64,000 nt of DNA, taken from positions 1 to 64,000 of the forward strand of contig CAYRGQ010000009.1 of NCBI GenBank assembly GCA_964423925.1, given 5' to 3'. Below the pieces are notes generated by a model, which did not search any database, was not told the DNA's origin, and saw nothing but the letters and a program-made list of their open reading frames with translations. Source of the stretch: CAYRGQ01 sp964423925. GTDB taxonomy: Bacteria; Bacteroidota; Bacteroidia; Sphingobacteriales; Sphingobacteriaceae. This document shows positions 41,448-49,937 of this stretch, one piece after another (position 1 is the stretch's first letter; the number at the start of each line of letters is the position of its first letter). Position numbers and translations under genes: made by a program.

Positions 41448-41909
41448 CTAAAACCGCTCGTGTCCACGTATTTTTTCCAGGAGATCGTTTAGTACGTGGC
41501 ATTCCTCCTTAGTAATGTTCTTTTCGAGGACATCCAGCAGAAGCATGGACTCGTCGAGTTCAGCCAGCACCTCGATGCCTTTATCGGTAATGACCACATC
41601 CACCGCCCTACGGTCGTCGGGGTTTTGCGACCGAGAAACCAAACCTTTGGCTACGAGCCTGTCCATAATCCGCGATACGTCGGGCATTTTGTCAATCATG
41701 CGTTCCTTTACCATGCGGTTAGTTGCAGGATTAGGATATTGGCCACGAAGAATACGTAAAACGTTGAACTGCTGAATCGTTATTTGCTGGGCTCCCGCGC
41801 GCTTTTCCAATATTCCGTTAATCCAGTTGCCGGTGAAGAGGATATTGATCGTCGCCTTGTGCCATTCGTTGTGAAATTTTTTTACCTTGATTTCGTCTTC
41901 TATTCGCAT
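41448..41909 (-). CDS. MarR-family transcriptional regulator
   Basis: A 153-residue winged-helix regulator. The helix-turn-helix lies at about 45-95 (QQITIQQFNVLRILRGQ, RMIDKMPDVSRIMDRLVAKG), followed by the wing LVSRSQNPDDRRAVDVVITD, which carries the DxR motif of the family, and a C-terminal dimerisation helix. It has no signal or membrane part. It is a one-gene unit convergent with the ZIP gene; the nearest genes on its upstream side are mqnA and partners, about 120 bp away. Its ligand and targets are unknown. Confidence 0.93.
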   Translation of the reverse strand: MRIEDEIKVKKFHNEWHKATINILFTGNWINGILEKRAGAQQITIQQFNVLRILRGQYPNPATNRMVKERMIDKMPDVSRIMDRLVAKGLVSRSQNPDDRRAVDVVITDKGIEVLAELDESMLLLDVLEKNITKEECHVLNDLLEKIRGHERF

Positions 41910-42032
41910 AATCGGCCATTATTAACTCGTAATTAGGGATAATCCTCGTTGCCAATTTATAAATTATTTACAAACAACAACTCTATTGCCTCAAAATTTG
42001 CAGACTGATTTTGCTTGGCAATGAACGGCAGG

Positions 42033-42770
42033 CTATCGCGAGACTGGGGTAGCGATTTCCCTCCACAAACCGAGAAACACCTCGATGGCCCGGCGCTTAC
42101 GCGCGTCGAGCGGGTAGTCGATATTCGTATTGAGGTAATGCACGAAATCAAAATCAGGCCGTTTTTCGATCCCTTCGGCCACTTCCTTGCGCTGTGCCAC
42201 CCCACGGCCCAGCGCTTCGTTAAAGGCTTCAACAAAAGCTTCGGGCAGTGGCTTATTAGCCACCCACACAGCAAACACAAAGGGCAAGCCTTGAAAAGCC
42301 TTCCAATGCTCAGCCAAGTCGTAGTAATACGGCGTTTGGTGTTTCTTTCCGAAAGTCCGGTCGCCGATCTGGACAAATGCATCGGCGTCCTCAGATTCGA
42401 CGATTTCCACGTCATTTTTCCAGTAGAAACGCAACAATACCCGCGCCAAGGCATTGGAAGTGCGGGAGTGAGAATCCAGCCGCAACGTGCTGATTTCCTC
42501 GACAGGCTTTTTGCTGAAAATAAATACCGAATCCACTGGTCCGTCGGCACCTAAACAATAGTCGGTCACGATTCGGTAGTTCGTTATTTCGGGGAGGGCG
42601 GCCACCGGCACAATACCCAGGTCGGCCTCGCCGCTGATCATTTTCCGAGCACAGGCGCTGGGAATATCCAACGTCATCTCTACCTGGTTTAGGACGTCGC
42701 TCTGGCGCAGTCCATGCAAAAAAGGCAGCGTATTGGTGTAGGACACCGCTGACAAACGAATTTTTTCCAT
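42033..42770 (-). CDS. mqnA: Chorismate dehydratase MqnA (futalosine pathway)
   Basis: A 245-residue periplasmic-binding-protein-fold enzyme that dehydrates chorismate to 3-enolpyruvyl-benzoate, the first step of menaquinone synthesis by the futalosine pathway. Family features are MEKIRLSAVSYTNTLPFLHG at the start, GEADLGIVPVAALPEI, SRTSNALARVLLRF and LGRGVAQRKEVAEG. The ATG at 42770 is chosen because the family begins there and it overlaps the stop of the phosphatase gene by one base (TAATG). It is third in the mqnE - phosphatase - mqnA operon. The other futalosine genes (mqnB, mqnC, mqnD) are not in the window. Confidence 0.92.
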   Translation of the reverse strand: MEKIRLSAVSYTNTLPFLHGLRQSDVLNQVEMTLDIPSACARKMISGEADLGIVPVAALPEITNYRIVTDYCLGADGPVDSVFIFSKKPVEEISTLRLDSHSRTSNALARVLLRFYWKNDVEIVESEDADAFVQIGDRTFGKKHQTPYYYDLAEHWKAFQGLPFVFAVWVANKPLPEAFVEAFNEALGRGVAQRKEVAEGIEKRPDFDFVHYLNTNIDYPLDARKRRAIEVFLGLWREIATPVSR

Positions 42771-43396
42771 TAAGTTGTAACTAATCCTTCGAGATGGCGC
42801 GTGTTGTACGCATCGACGATTTCGTATGTTGGATGTACGTAACGCACGCGGTAGAGCGCGGTGTTCGTATGGGGAAAATCGTCCATTTGTGATACGGGCT
42901 TGCCGGTTAACCAGCATAGCAGCACGCGCATGGCGCGTCCGTGCATGCATACCAGCACTTTTCGGTCGCCCTCCCGACCGACTATCTCATCCATGGCTTC
43001 ACGCTGGCGCGCGACGAGTGCCCTGGGTGACTCGCCCGCTTCAACAGAAGCATCCAAATCCCCTCGGGCCCACGAATCGGTCAGGGCGGCAAATCCGTCA
43101 AGGACATCCGGCGTCAGGTCTTTCCCTTCGTAGATACCCCAGCTAATCTCGTCCAGCCCGGCGTGTTGCGTCCAAGGAATCCCGTCTGCAATGAAACGCC
43201 CTACCGTTTGATGGGTACGCAATAAGGTCGACGTGTAAACACGGTCAAATTTCACGCCGGCGTATTCTTCATAGAAGGCGTTGGCCTGGAGGACACCGGT
43301 TTCGTTAAGCGGGGAATTAACGCCACGCCCCTGTACGATACCTCGGAGATTGAGGTCGGTTTGGCCGTGGCGGATGATAAAAAGTTCTTTTTCCAA
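42770..43396 (-). CDS. Histidine phosphatase family protein in the menaquinone operon
   Basis: A 208-residue cytoplasmic phosphatase of the phosphoglycerate mutase branch. The catalytic site is intact: LFIIRHGQTDLNLRGIVQGR near the start (phospho-His in RHG), the second His in VLVCMHGRAMRVLL, and a conserved Arg (LLRTHQTVGRF). The start is TTG at 43396; a stop codon lies just upstream in this frame, so no ATG start is possible nearby. Its stop shares one base with the mqnA start, and it lies 8 bp after mqnE. The role is not obvious: no phosphatase step is part of the known futalosine pathway. Confidence 0.88.
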   Translation of the reverse strand: MEKELFIIRHGQTDLNLRGIVQGRGVNSPLNETGVLQANAFYEEYAGVKFDRVYTSTLLRTHQTVGRFIADGIPWTQHAGLDEISWGIYEGKDLTPDVLDGFAALTDSWARGDLDASVEAGESPRALVARQREAMDEIVGREGDRKVLVCMHGRAMRVLLCWLTGKPVSQMDDFPHTNTALYRVRYVHPTYEIVDAYNTRHLEGLVTT

Positions 43397-43404
43397 AAAA
43401 TCAA

Positions 43405-44610
43405 TTATTTATTCACGACGGGCAAGGCATAGAATTTGGGTTTGGCAGCGGCCTCGTCTTCCTCAAAAACCACGTCGTTATAGTCCGTAATGATGTTGTA
43501 GAGCGTATCGCGTTCCACCGGATGCCGGCCCACCTGCTTGATGAGGGCGACCAATTCGCGCGTGCTCAGCGCCGGATTCTGCTCTTCAGCACCAGCCATC
43601 GAATAGATTTTCGTAGTATCGTCTAGCGTACCGTCAATATCGTCAACGCCGAAGGCCAACGACAGCTGGGCCGTTTCTCGCCCGATCATGGCCCAATAAG
43701 CCTTGATATGGGGGAAGTTATCCATGTAAATCCTAGAGATCGCATAATTGCGCAAGTCCTCCACCGCGGACACCTCCGGCACGTCAGACATTTGGTTATC
43801 CTTGTTGTGGAATTTAAGCGGAATAAAAGTTTGGAAACCGCGTGTACGATCCTGGAGCTGCCGCAGCCGTTCCATGTGGTCTACGCGATGCCAATATTCC
43901 TCAATGTGCCCGTACAACATGGTGGCATTCGAATGCATGCCCAGCTTATGCCATTCCTCGTGTATGGCCAGCCATTGCTCGGCGTTGCATTTGTCTTTCG
44001 CAATTTTATCACGCACTTCCGGATGGAAAATCTCGGCCCCGCCCCCGGGCATCGATTCCAATCCGGCTTCTTTCATCATGGCCATTCCCGTGGCATAGTC
44101 GACTTTTGCCTTCTTGAAAATATAGTGATATTCCACAGGTGTCAATGCCTTGACGTGCAAATTTGGTCGGTGCTTTTTGATGGCGCTAAACAGCTCCATG
44201 TAAAATTTCATGTCGTATTGCGGCATTACGCCACCTACGATATGCACTTCGGTGATCGGCTCGTTGTCATACGAACGCACTTGCGCCATCATCTCGTCCA
44301 TGGTAGCCTCCCATCCTTCGTCACGCTGCTTGATCAGGCGCGAGTACGAGCAGAACTTGCAGTCGTAGACGCACAGGTTGGTAGGTTCGATATGGAAATT
44401 ACGGTTGAAGTACGTCCGGTGGCCGTGCAGCCGCTCGCGGATGAAGTTGGCAAGTACGCCCAAATAGGCCAACTCCCCCTTTTCATAGAGCAACACGCCT
44501 TCGTCGAACGTCACGCGCTCCCCGGCTTTCACCTTTTCGGCGATGGTGCGCAACGCCGGGTCCACATGCACGTTGTTGATGATTAAATTGAGCTTGTTTT
44601 CCGCTTCCAT
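43405..44610 (-). CDS. mqnE: Aminofutalosine synthase MqnE
   Basis: A 401-residue radical SAM enzyme that joins 3-enolpyruvyl-benzoate to adenosine, the second step of futalosine-based menaquinone synthesis. The [4Fe-4S] motif CVYDCKFCSYSRL (CxxxCxxC, about residues 78-85) follows the family segment HRTYFNRNFHIEPTNL; the C-terminal half has RDKIAKDKCNAEQWLAIHEE and HSNATMLYGHIEEYWHRVDH. It leads an operon with the histidine phosphatase and mqnA, driven by the promoter at 44630-44660. Length and motifs fit MqnE more than MqnC. Confidence 0.92.
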   Translation of the reverse strand: MEAENKLNLIINNVHVDPALRTIAEKVKAGERVTFDEGVLLYEKGELAYLGVLANFIRERLHGHRTYFNRNFHIEPTNLCVYDCKFCSYSRLIKQRDEGWEATMDEMMAQVRSYDNEPITEVHIVGGVMPQYDMKFYMELFSAIKKHRPNLHVKALTPVEYHYIFKKAKVDYATGMAMMKEAGLESMPGGGAEIFHPEVRDKIAKDKCNAEQWLAIHEEWHKLGMHSNATMLYGHIEEYWHRVDHMERLRQLQDRTRGFQTFIPLKFHNKDNQMSDVPEVSAVEDLRNYAISRIYMDNFPHIKAYWAMIGRETAQLSLAFGVDDIDGTLDDTTKIYSMAGAEEQNPALSTRELVALIKQVGRHPVERDTLYNIITDYNDVVFEEDEAAAKPKFYALPVVNK

Positions 44611-44629
44611 ACCCTATTTCCTTGGTACG

Positions 44630-44660
44630 CAAATATAGCGAAAATATAGGTGGGATACAA
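44630..44660 (-). promoter_or_regulatory. Promoter of the mqnE operon
   Basis: On the minus strand TTG, 20 nt, TATATTTG, ending 19 nt before the mqnE ATG. Full match to the Bacteroidota promoter. Confidence 0.7.
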
Positions 44661-44811
44661 AGGAAGCCTGCCCGGAGAAACGGCTCGGTGCGCCCTCTTT
44701 CGAAAATCGACGCACGCTGTAAAACAGTCTTCCTATCGGTTTGGACTATCGAGACAATGTAGTAAAGGACAGCCAACTAACACAATAAGCCGACCATGAC
44801 GTCTAAACTCC

Positions 44812-46632
44812 CTATTCGCCAAAAAGCTGCATATCCACCAGCTTGCGATACAGACCGTCGGCCGCAATCAGCTCGGCATGCGTACCCACTTCCACAATTC
44901 GACCCGTGTCAATTACGGCGATTTTATCGGCGTGCTTAATGGTACTCAAGCGGTGCGCAATAACGAGTGTCGTGCGGTTTTTCATCAGGTTAAACAAGGC
45001 GTCCTGAACCTGCTTTTCCGACTCGGTATCGAGTGCCGACGTCGCTTCGTCGAGTAGCATGATGGGCGGATTCCTAAAGACTGCCCGTGCGATGCAAATC
45101 CGCTGGCGCTGGCCGCCTGAGAGCTTCGCACCGCGGTCGCCTATGTTGGTCTGATAGCCGTGTTCGGAAGCCGTGATAAAGTCATGTGCATTGGCGATGC
45201 GCGCGGCAGCCTCCACGTCTTCCGGTCGTGCGTCCTCGTCCGGAAATGCGATATTGTTGTAGATGGTGTCGTTAAATAGAATGGTTTCTTGGTTGACCAG
45301 TCCTATCAAACTCCGCAACGATTCCACATGAATGTCTTTGAGGTCTATCCCATCAAAGGTCACCTGTCCACTGTCAGGATCGATAAAGCGGGGGATGAGA
45401 TCGATAATGGTGGACTTGCCCCCACCCGAAGGTCCGACCAGCGCCACGGTCTGTCCTTTTTCCACCGTCAGGTTGATTCCCCGGAGCACCTCCTTGGTGT
45501 CGTAGGAAAACCGAACATCCCGCAGAACAATCTTATCTTCAAAGGACCCTACCCGCGTTCCGTCGGGCCTTTCGATGATTTCGCTCCGTTGGTCGATTAA
45601 GTCAAGTACGCGCTCCCCTGCCGCCAGCCCAGAGTTGATGGTGCTAAACGAATCCGTGAGTGCCTTGGCAGGACGCATGATCTGCGAAAATATAGCGATG
45701 TAGGTAATGAACTCCGTAGCTGCCAAATCGCTGCTGTCCGTCAGTACCAAACGCCCGCCGTACAACAAGATGATGGCAACCATGCTCACGCCCAGCAATT
45801 CGGATACGGGCGACCCCATTTGCTGCCTTCGTACCATCCGTCGGCTCAATCTAGAGAAGGCTTTGTTCTCGTTGTGGAAACGGCTTTTCACGAAATCCAC
45901 CGCGTTAAATGCCTTGATGATACGAATTCCAGACAATGCTTCGTCCAGATAGCTAATCATGTTGGCGTAGCGCTCCTGCGCCTGGGTCGCCTGACGCTTT
46001 AATCGCTTGACAATTAACGAGATAACGAATGCAGACCCGGGTATGACCAGCACGGAAAACAACGTCAGCTTAGTCGAAATCATAAACAGCGCCACCAAGT
46101 AGAAAATGATCTGAAGCGGCTCCTTGAATACCACCTGCAATGTGCCCGTAACCGAAAACTGGACCACTTGCACGTCTGAGGCGATCTTGGAGATAACATC
46201 GCCCTTGCGCTGGTTATTGAAATAGCCCAAGTGAAGACCCATTACGTTGTTGAAAACGGCCCGGCGCAAATTCAGTAAGGTGTGAATACGCAGGTTTTCC
46301 ATAACCCGCTGCGAAAGGTAGCGAAATAGGTTGCTGATGAATACCGACAAAATAATTGCCGCGCATACCCGCTTTAACGCACCGTACGGACCATAATTCA
46401 GGTTAGCTTGTTGTGCGTAATAGTTGAAATAGCCCAAGATGTCGTGCCATTCCTGCGGCCGCGGCACGATTTCGGAGCCGGGTTCCGAATTAAACAGGGT
46501 TTGCAGCAACGGAGCCAGCAACGCCAAATTCAGGGTACTGAATACGACCATCACCGTCATACATAAGATGTACGGGATGGCGTATTTCCCAATCGGCTTG
46601 GCGAAAGCGAGTAAGCGGAAATATGTTTTCAT
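44812..46632 (-). CDS. ABC transporter with fused membrane and ATP-binding domains (MsbA-like)
   Basis: A 606-residue half-transporter exporter: N-terminal membrane domain (about 15-330, six helices) and C-terminal ATPase. ATPase motifs are Walker A GPSGGGKST, signature LSGGQRQRI, Walker B IMLLDEATSALD and the switch His in VIAHRLST. It probably exports lipid, lipid-linked oligosaccharide or another hydrophobic compound as a dimer; MsbA (lipid A) is the best-known relative but this cannot be specified from sequence. The start is the ATG at 46632, where the protein reads MKTYFRLLAFAKP; a TTG three bases earlier is not needed. A TACCTTTG box lies 18 nt upstream. Confidence 0.93.
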   Translation of the reverse strand: MKTYFRLLAFAKPIGKYAIPYILCMTVMVVFSTLNLALLAPLLQTLFNSEPGSEIVPRPQEWHDILGYFNYYAQQANLNYGPYGALKRVCAAIILSVFISNLFRYLSQRVMENLRIHTLLNLRRAVFNNVMGLHLGYFNNQRKGDVISKIASDVQVVQFSVTGTLQVVFKEPLQIIFYLVALFMISTKLTLFSVLVIPGSAFVISLIVKRLKRQATQAQERYANMISYLDEALSGIRIIKAFNAVDFVKSRFHNENKAFSRLSRRMVRRQQMGSPVSELLGVSMVAIILLYGGRLVLTDSSDLAATEFITYIAIFSQIMRPAKALTDSFSTINSGLAAGERVLDLIDQRSEIIERPDGTRVGSFEDKIVLRDVRFSYDTKEVLRGINLTVEKGQTVALVGPSGGGKSTIIDLIPRFIDPDSGQVTFDGIDLKDIHVESLRSLIGLVNQETILFNDTIYNNIAFPDEDARPEDVEAAARIANAHDFITASEHGYQTNIGDRGAKLSGGQRQRICIARAVFRNPPIMLLDEATSALDTESEKQVQDALFNLMKNRTTLVIAHRLSTIKHADKIAVIDTGRIVEVGTHAELIAADGLYRKLVDMQLFGE

Positions 46633-46650
46633 CAACGACTAAACGAGCAG

Positions 46651-46658
46651 CAAAGGTA
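46651..46658 (-). promoter_or_regulatory. -7 promoter element of the MsbA-like exporter gene
   Basis: TACCTTTG on the minus strand, 18 nt upstream of the ATG at 46632. No well-spaced TTG is visible. Confidence 0.45.
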
Positions 46659-46834
46659 ACAAAAACCGCCAACCTGCCCTGCACAATCGCCAACAACGAG
46701 CTCTAATACCCCAAACGCCCGGTCCCGATTCGGCATCGGCCCCGTCTTAATGTGCGCCCTACTATGCGTGTTGCACGATTTTCAGCATTGCGCCCCTCAA
46801 GTTACAGATTACGAAAACCAGTGACAACCTAGCA

Positions 46835-46865
46835 TTGCGCCGTATANNNNNNNNNNACATATTTG
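46835..46865 (+). promoter_or_regulatory. Probable promoter of the aminotransferase/tyrA unit, interrupted by N bases
   Basis: TTG at 46835-46837 and CATATTTG at 46858-46865 (one mismatch to TAnnTTTG). The spacer would be 20 nt if the ten N are ten real bases, which is a good fit. Confidence 0.4.
46847..46856. other. Run of ten undetermined bases (assembly gap)
   Basis: Ten N in the intergenic region between the MsbA-like gene and the aminotransferase gene. It may be a scaffold join of unknown true length. The flanks are non-coding on both sides. Confidence 0.99.
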
Positions 46866-46884
46866 TTTAATTTAGCGCACCAAA

Positions 46885-48054
46885 ATGCAATCCATGGAAA
46901 TCGAAGTCGCTAAGCGCCTCCAACATACGGAAGAATACTATTTTTCAAAAAAATTGCGGGAAATCGATGCCCTCAACCAAGGAGGCGCCAATGTGCTCAA
47001 CCTCGGCATCGGCAGCCCAGACCTGCCCCCGCATCCGGAGGTGGTACAGACCTTGGTCGACTACGCCTCTAAGCCCAATACCCACGCCTACCAAAGCTAC
47101 CGGGGCGTGCCCGCCCTGCGGCAGGCCGTCGCAGCCTGGTACGCCCGCTACTACGGCGTAACCTTGGATGCGGACACGCAAGTCTTGCCACTGATTGGCT
47201 CCAAGGAAGGCATTGTCCACATTTGCATGACTTACCTACAGGAGGGCGACCAGGTACTGGTACCCAACCCCGGATATCCCACCTACGCATCGGCCGTGCG
47301 GCTGAGTGGCGCCACCGTTGTGCCCTACGCCTTGTCCGAAGCCCTGGGCTGGTTTCCCGACCTAGACGCGCTGGAGCAACAGGACCTGTCTGCCATTAAG
47401 ATGATGTGGGTGAACTATCCGCACATGCCTACCGGCGCAGCGGCGACAGCCGAATTTTTCGAGCGCGTGGTAGCCTTTGCACGCAAACACCGCATCCTAT
47501 TGTGCCACGACAACCCGTACAGTTTCATCCTCAACGACCGACCGCGCAGTCTGATGGCGACCAAGGGCGCGATGGACGTGGCGATTGAACTCAACTCACT
47601 AAGCAAGTCCGCCAATATGGCCGGATGGCGCATCGGCATGCTCGTCGCCAACGCCACGCGTATTAACGACATCCTCCGGTTTAAGAGCAATATGGACTCA
47701 GGCATGTTCTTGCCCGCCCAAATGGCGGCGGCCAAAGCCCTGAGCTTGGGCCCCGAGTGGTACCAAACCCTGAACGAAACCTACCGCGAACGCCGGCAAT
47801 ATGTATTCAACATCCTCGATACCCTAGGCTGCACCTACGACCCCCAGCAAGTGGGCATGTTTGTGTGGGCTAAGATACCCGCGAGCTACGCCAGTGGATA
47901 TGCGCTCAGCGACGATGTGCTCAACCAAGTCCGCGTTTTTATCACACCAGGCGGTATTTTTGGCGATGCCGGAAACGCTTACGTCCGTATTAGCCTATGT
48001 GCGCCCATCGAACGGTTCGAGGAAGCCATCGCACGCATCAAAACAAGGAAATAA
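46885..48054 (+). CDS. Class I/II PLP aminotransferase linked to tyrA
   Basis: A 389-residue fold-type I aminotransferase. Landmarks are LNLGIGSPDLPPHPEVVQTL, the PGYP segment NPGYPTYASAVRLSG, NYPHMPTGA, the PLP lysine in ELNSLSKSANMAGWRIGM (about residue 235), and the late GGIFGDAGNAYVRISLCAP with the substrate-binding Arg. The overall style is that of the LL-diaminopimelate/alanine type subfamily. It lies 18 bp before tyrA, and in Bacteroidota such a gene sits with prephenate enzymes, so it probably aminates the keto acid of Phe or Tyr. The prephenate dehydratase and chorismate mutase genes often found beside it are absent here. Confidence 0.88.
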   Translation: MQSMEIEVAKRLQHTEEYYFSKKLREIDALNQGGANVLNLGIGSPDLPPHPEVVQTLVDYASKPNTHAYQSYRGVPALRQAVAAWYARYYGVTLDADTQVLPLIGSKEGIVHICMTYLQEGDQVLVPNPGYPTYASAVRLSGATVVPYALSEALGWFPDLDALEQQDLSAIKMMWVNYPHMPTGAAATAEFFERVVAFARKHRILLCHDNPYSFILNDRPRSLMATKGAMDVAIELNSLSKSANMAGWRIGMLVANATRINDILRFKSNMDSGMFLPAQMAAAKALSLGPEWYQTLNETYRERRQYVFNILDTLGCTYDPQQVGMFVWAKIPASYASGYALSDDVLNQVRVFITPGGIFGDAGNAYVRISLCAPIERFEEAIARIKTRK

Positions 48055-48072
48055 GATATCAACACATAAACT

Positions 48073-48912
48073 ATGAATATTGCAATAGTCGGCGTCGGGC
48101 TGATTGGCGGTTCGGTTGCCCTCACCCTAAAGGAAAAATCGCACGATTACCACATCATCGGGGTTGACAACAGCGAGCAAAACCTTAAAAAAGCAAGGGA
48201 GCTCGGCCTAATTGACAGTTCGGATTCGCTAGCTAATGCCGTGGCTAACAGCAAAGTAATTATCCTGGCTACGCCTGTTGATGCCATATTGAAGCTATTG
48301 CCTACCGTGCTGGACATGGTAACCGACCAAGTCGTCATAGACATGGGATCGACGAAATCCAATATTCTGGAGGCCGTAGCGCAGCACCCCAAGCGAGGAC
48401 GCCTAGTGGCAGCCCACCCCATGGCGGGAACGGAATACTCCGGCCCCGAGGCGGCGTTCAACGGACTGTTTACCAACAAGGTGATGGTGTATACCGATGC
48501 AGCCAACAGCGATGAAGATGCTTTTGAGCTGGCCGACCAGATTACCGATCAGCTGGAAATGCAAACCACCTTCATGAACGCGACCGAACACGATATACAT
48601 ACCGCATACGTATCGCACATTTCGCACATTACCTCGTTTGCACTGGCGCTAACCGTATTGGAAAAGGAAAAATCCCAAGGCCGCATCTTCGAGCTGGCCG
48701 GATCCGGTTTCGAATCGACCGTGCGCTTGGCCAAGAGCTCCCCGGACATGTGGACGCCCATCTTCCGCCAAAACCGAGAGAACGTCCTCGAAGTGCTGGA
48801 GGAGCACATCAAACAACTGCAAAACATGCACGACCTACTGGAAAAAGAGGATTACGACAAGTTTTACAAGCTGATCAAGAAGTCGAACAAAATAAAGCGC
48901 ATTCTCAAGTAA
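48073..48912 (+). CDS. tyrA: Prephenate dehydrogenase
   Basis: A 279-residue NAD-dependent enzyme that oxidises and decarboxylates prephenate to 4-hydroxyphenylpyruvate for tyrosine synthesis. The Rossmann loop IVGVGLIGGSVALTL is at the N-terminus (GxGxxG), followed by VIDMGSTKSNILEAV, AHPMAGTEYSGPEAA (the catalytic His and conserved segment) and SHITSFALALTVLEKE in the helical C-terminal domain. There is no ACT or chorismate mutase domain attached. It follows the aminotransferase gene by 18 bp and is probably cotranscribed with it. lgt follows after 87 bp. Confidence 0.95.
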   Translation: MNIAIVGVGLIGGSVALTLKEKSHDYHIIGVDNSEQNLKKARELGLIDSSDSLANAVANSKVIILATPVDAILKLLPTVLDMVTDQVVIDMGSTKSNILEAVAQHPKRGRLVAAHPMAGTEYSGPEAAFNGLFTNKVMVYTDAANSDEDAFELADQITDQLEMQTTFMNATEHDIHTAYVSHISHITSFALALTVLEKEKSQGRIFELAGSGFESTVRLAKSSPDMWTPIFRQNRENVLEVLEEHIKQLQNMHDLLEKEDYDKFYKLIKKSNKIKRILK

Positions 48913-48999
48913 CGCTATCGGTCTGAGACTGTTTTAGGGAGTTTGCCCCGGTACCGATGAGAAACAGTATATTTACGCCAACAAATCTCGCAAACCGTT

Positions 49000-49842
49000 A
49001 TGACTGGTTTTCTTAACGCAATCTTATGGGACATCGATCCCGAAATGTTCAGTATCGGCTTTTTCACACTACGGTACTATACGCTTTGCTTTTTGCTGGC
49101 GTTTATCGTCAGTTACATCCTCATGCTCCGGATCTTCAAGCGCGAGAATAAATCTCAGGAGTTGCTGGACCAATTGAGCATCTATATCTTTTTGGGAACA
49201 CTGCTGGGCGCGCGCCTCGGGCACTGTTTGTTCTACGAATTCGACTACTATAAGGAACATCCCCTGGAAATGATCCTACCGTATACGTACATCAACGGCC
49301 AGTTTACGCTCACGGGCTTCCATGGGCTGGCGAGTCACGGGGGCGCTGTCGGAATTTTAGTAGGTCTTTACCTTTTTTGCCGCAAAACGAAGACCGGGTT
49401 CCTGTGGATTACCGACCGGTTGGTCATCGTGGTAGCGCTGGCCGGAGCCTTCGTACGATTGGGCAACTTCTTCAACTCCGAGATTATCGGCTTGCCGTCC
49501 GACCTCCCATGGGCGGTGATCTTCGCTAAAGTGGACGCTATTCCCCGCCACCCTGCGCAGCTCTACGAAGCGCTTGCTTATGTCGTAATATTCATCCTAC
49601 TCTGGACGATCTACCACAAGAAAAGCAACCTGAAGCCGGGACTTATCTTCGGGATATTCCTGATTACCCTATTCGGTGCGCGATTTGTCCTTGAGTTTTT
49701 TAAAGAAAACCAGGAAGCGTTCGAAGATGGCATGCAATACAACATGGGCCAATTGCTGAGCATTCCGTTCGTACTCGCGGGGATTTACTTGACTTTCCGC
49801 CCCGCTCCTGCCCCCAAGCGCATATCGCGAGCCAAGAAGTAA
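49000..49842 (+). CDS. lgt: Prolipoprotein diacylglyceryl transferase
   Basis: A 280-residue inner-membrane enzyme with about seven helices that transfers a diacylglyceryl group to the lipobox Cys of prolipoproteins. Family motifs are seen at GFHGLASHGGAVG (the catalytic His-Gly region), GNFFNSEIIGLPSDLPWAV (GNFxNxE) and RHPAQLYEALAYV (HPxQLYE). The N-terminal segment (MFSIGFFTLRYYTLCFLLA) and C-terminal basic tail are typical. Length is normal. It stands between tyrA and an MFS gene and is not obviously cotranscribed with either, though the 87-bp gap to tyrA allows it. Confidence 0.95.
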   Translation: MTGFLNAILWDIDPEMFSIGFFTLRYYTLCFLLAFIVSYILMLRIFKRENKSQELLDQLSIYIFLGTLLGARLGHCLFYEFDYYKEHPLEMILPYTYINGQFTLTGFHGLASHGGAVGILVGLYLFCRKTKTGFLWITDRLVIVVALAGAFVRLGNFFNSEIIGLPSDLPWAVIFAKVDAIPRHPAQLYEALAYVVIFILLWTIYHKKSNLKPGLIFGIFLITLFGARFVLEFFKENQEAFEDGMQYNMGQLLSIPFVLAGIYLTFRPAPAPKRISRAKK

Positions 49843-49937
49843 TCTGGGCAGCCAGCCATCGGAAAGCACTCGTTTTTCTGGAGGTTTACACGCGTCCGAG
49901 CGCAGATGCTGGGGCGTAGACATTAATAGGTTTTTGC

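Noticed and set aside
41957..42550. 197-codon open frame on the minus strand overlapping mqnA
   Set aside because: It is a different frame of mqnA with no sensible composition; mqnA has a clear family match and start.
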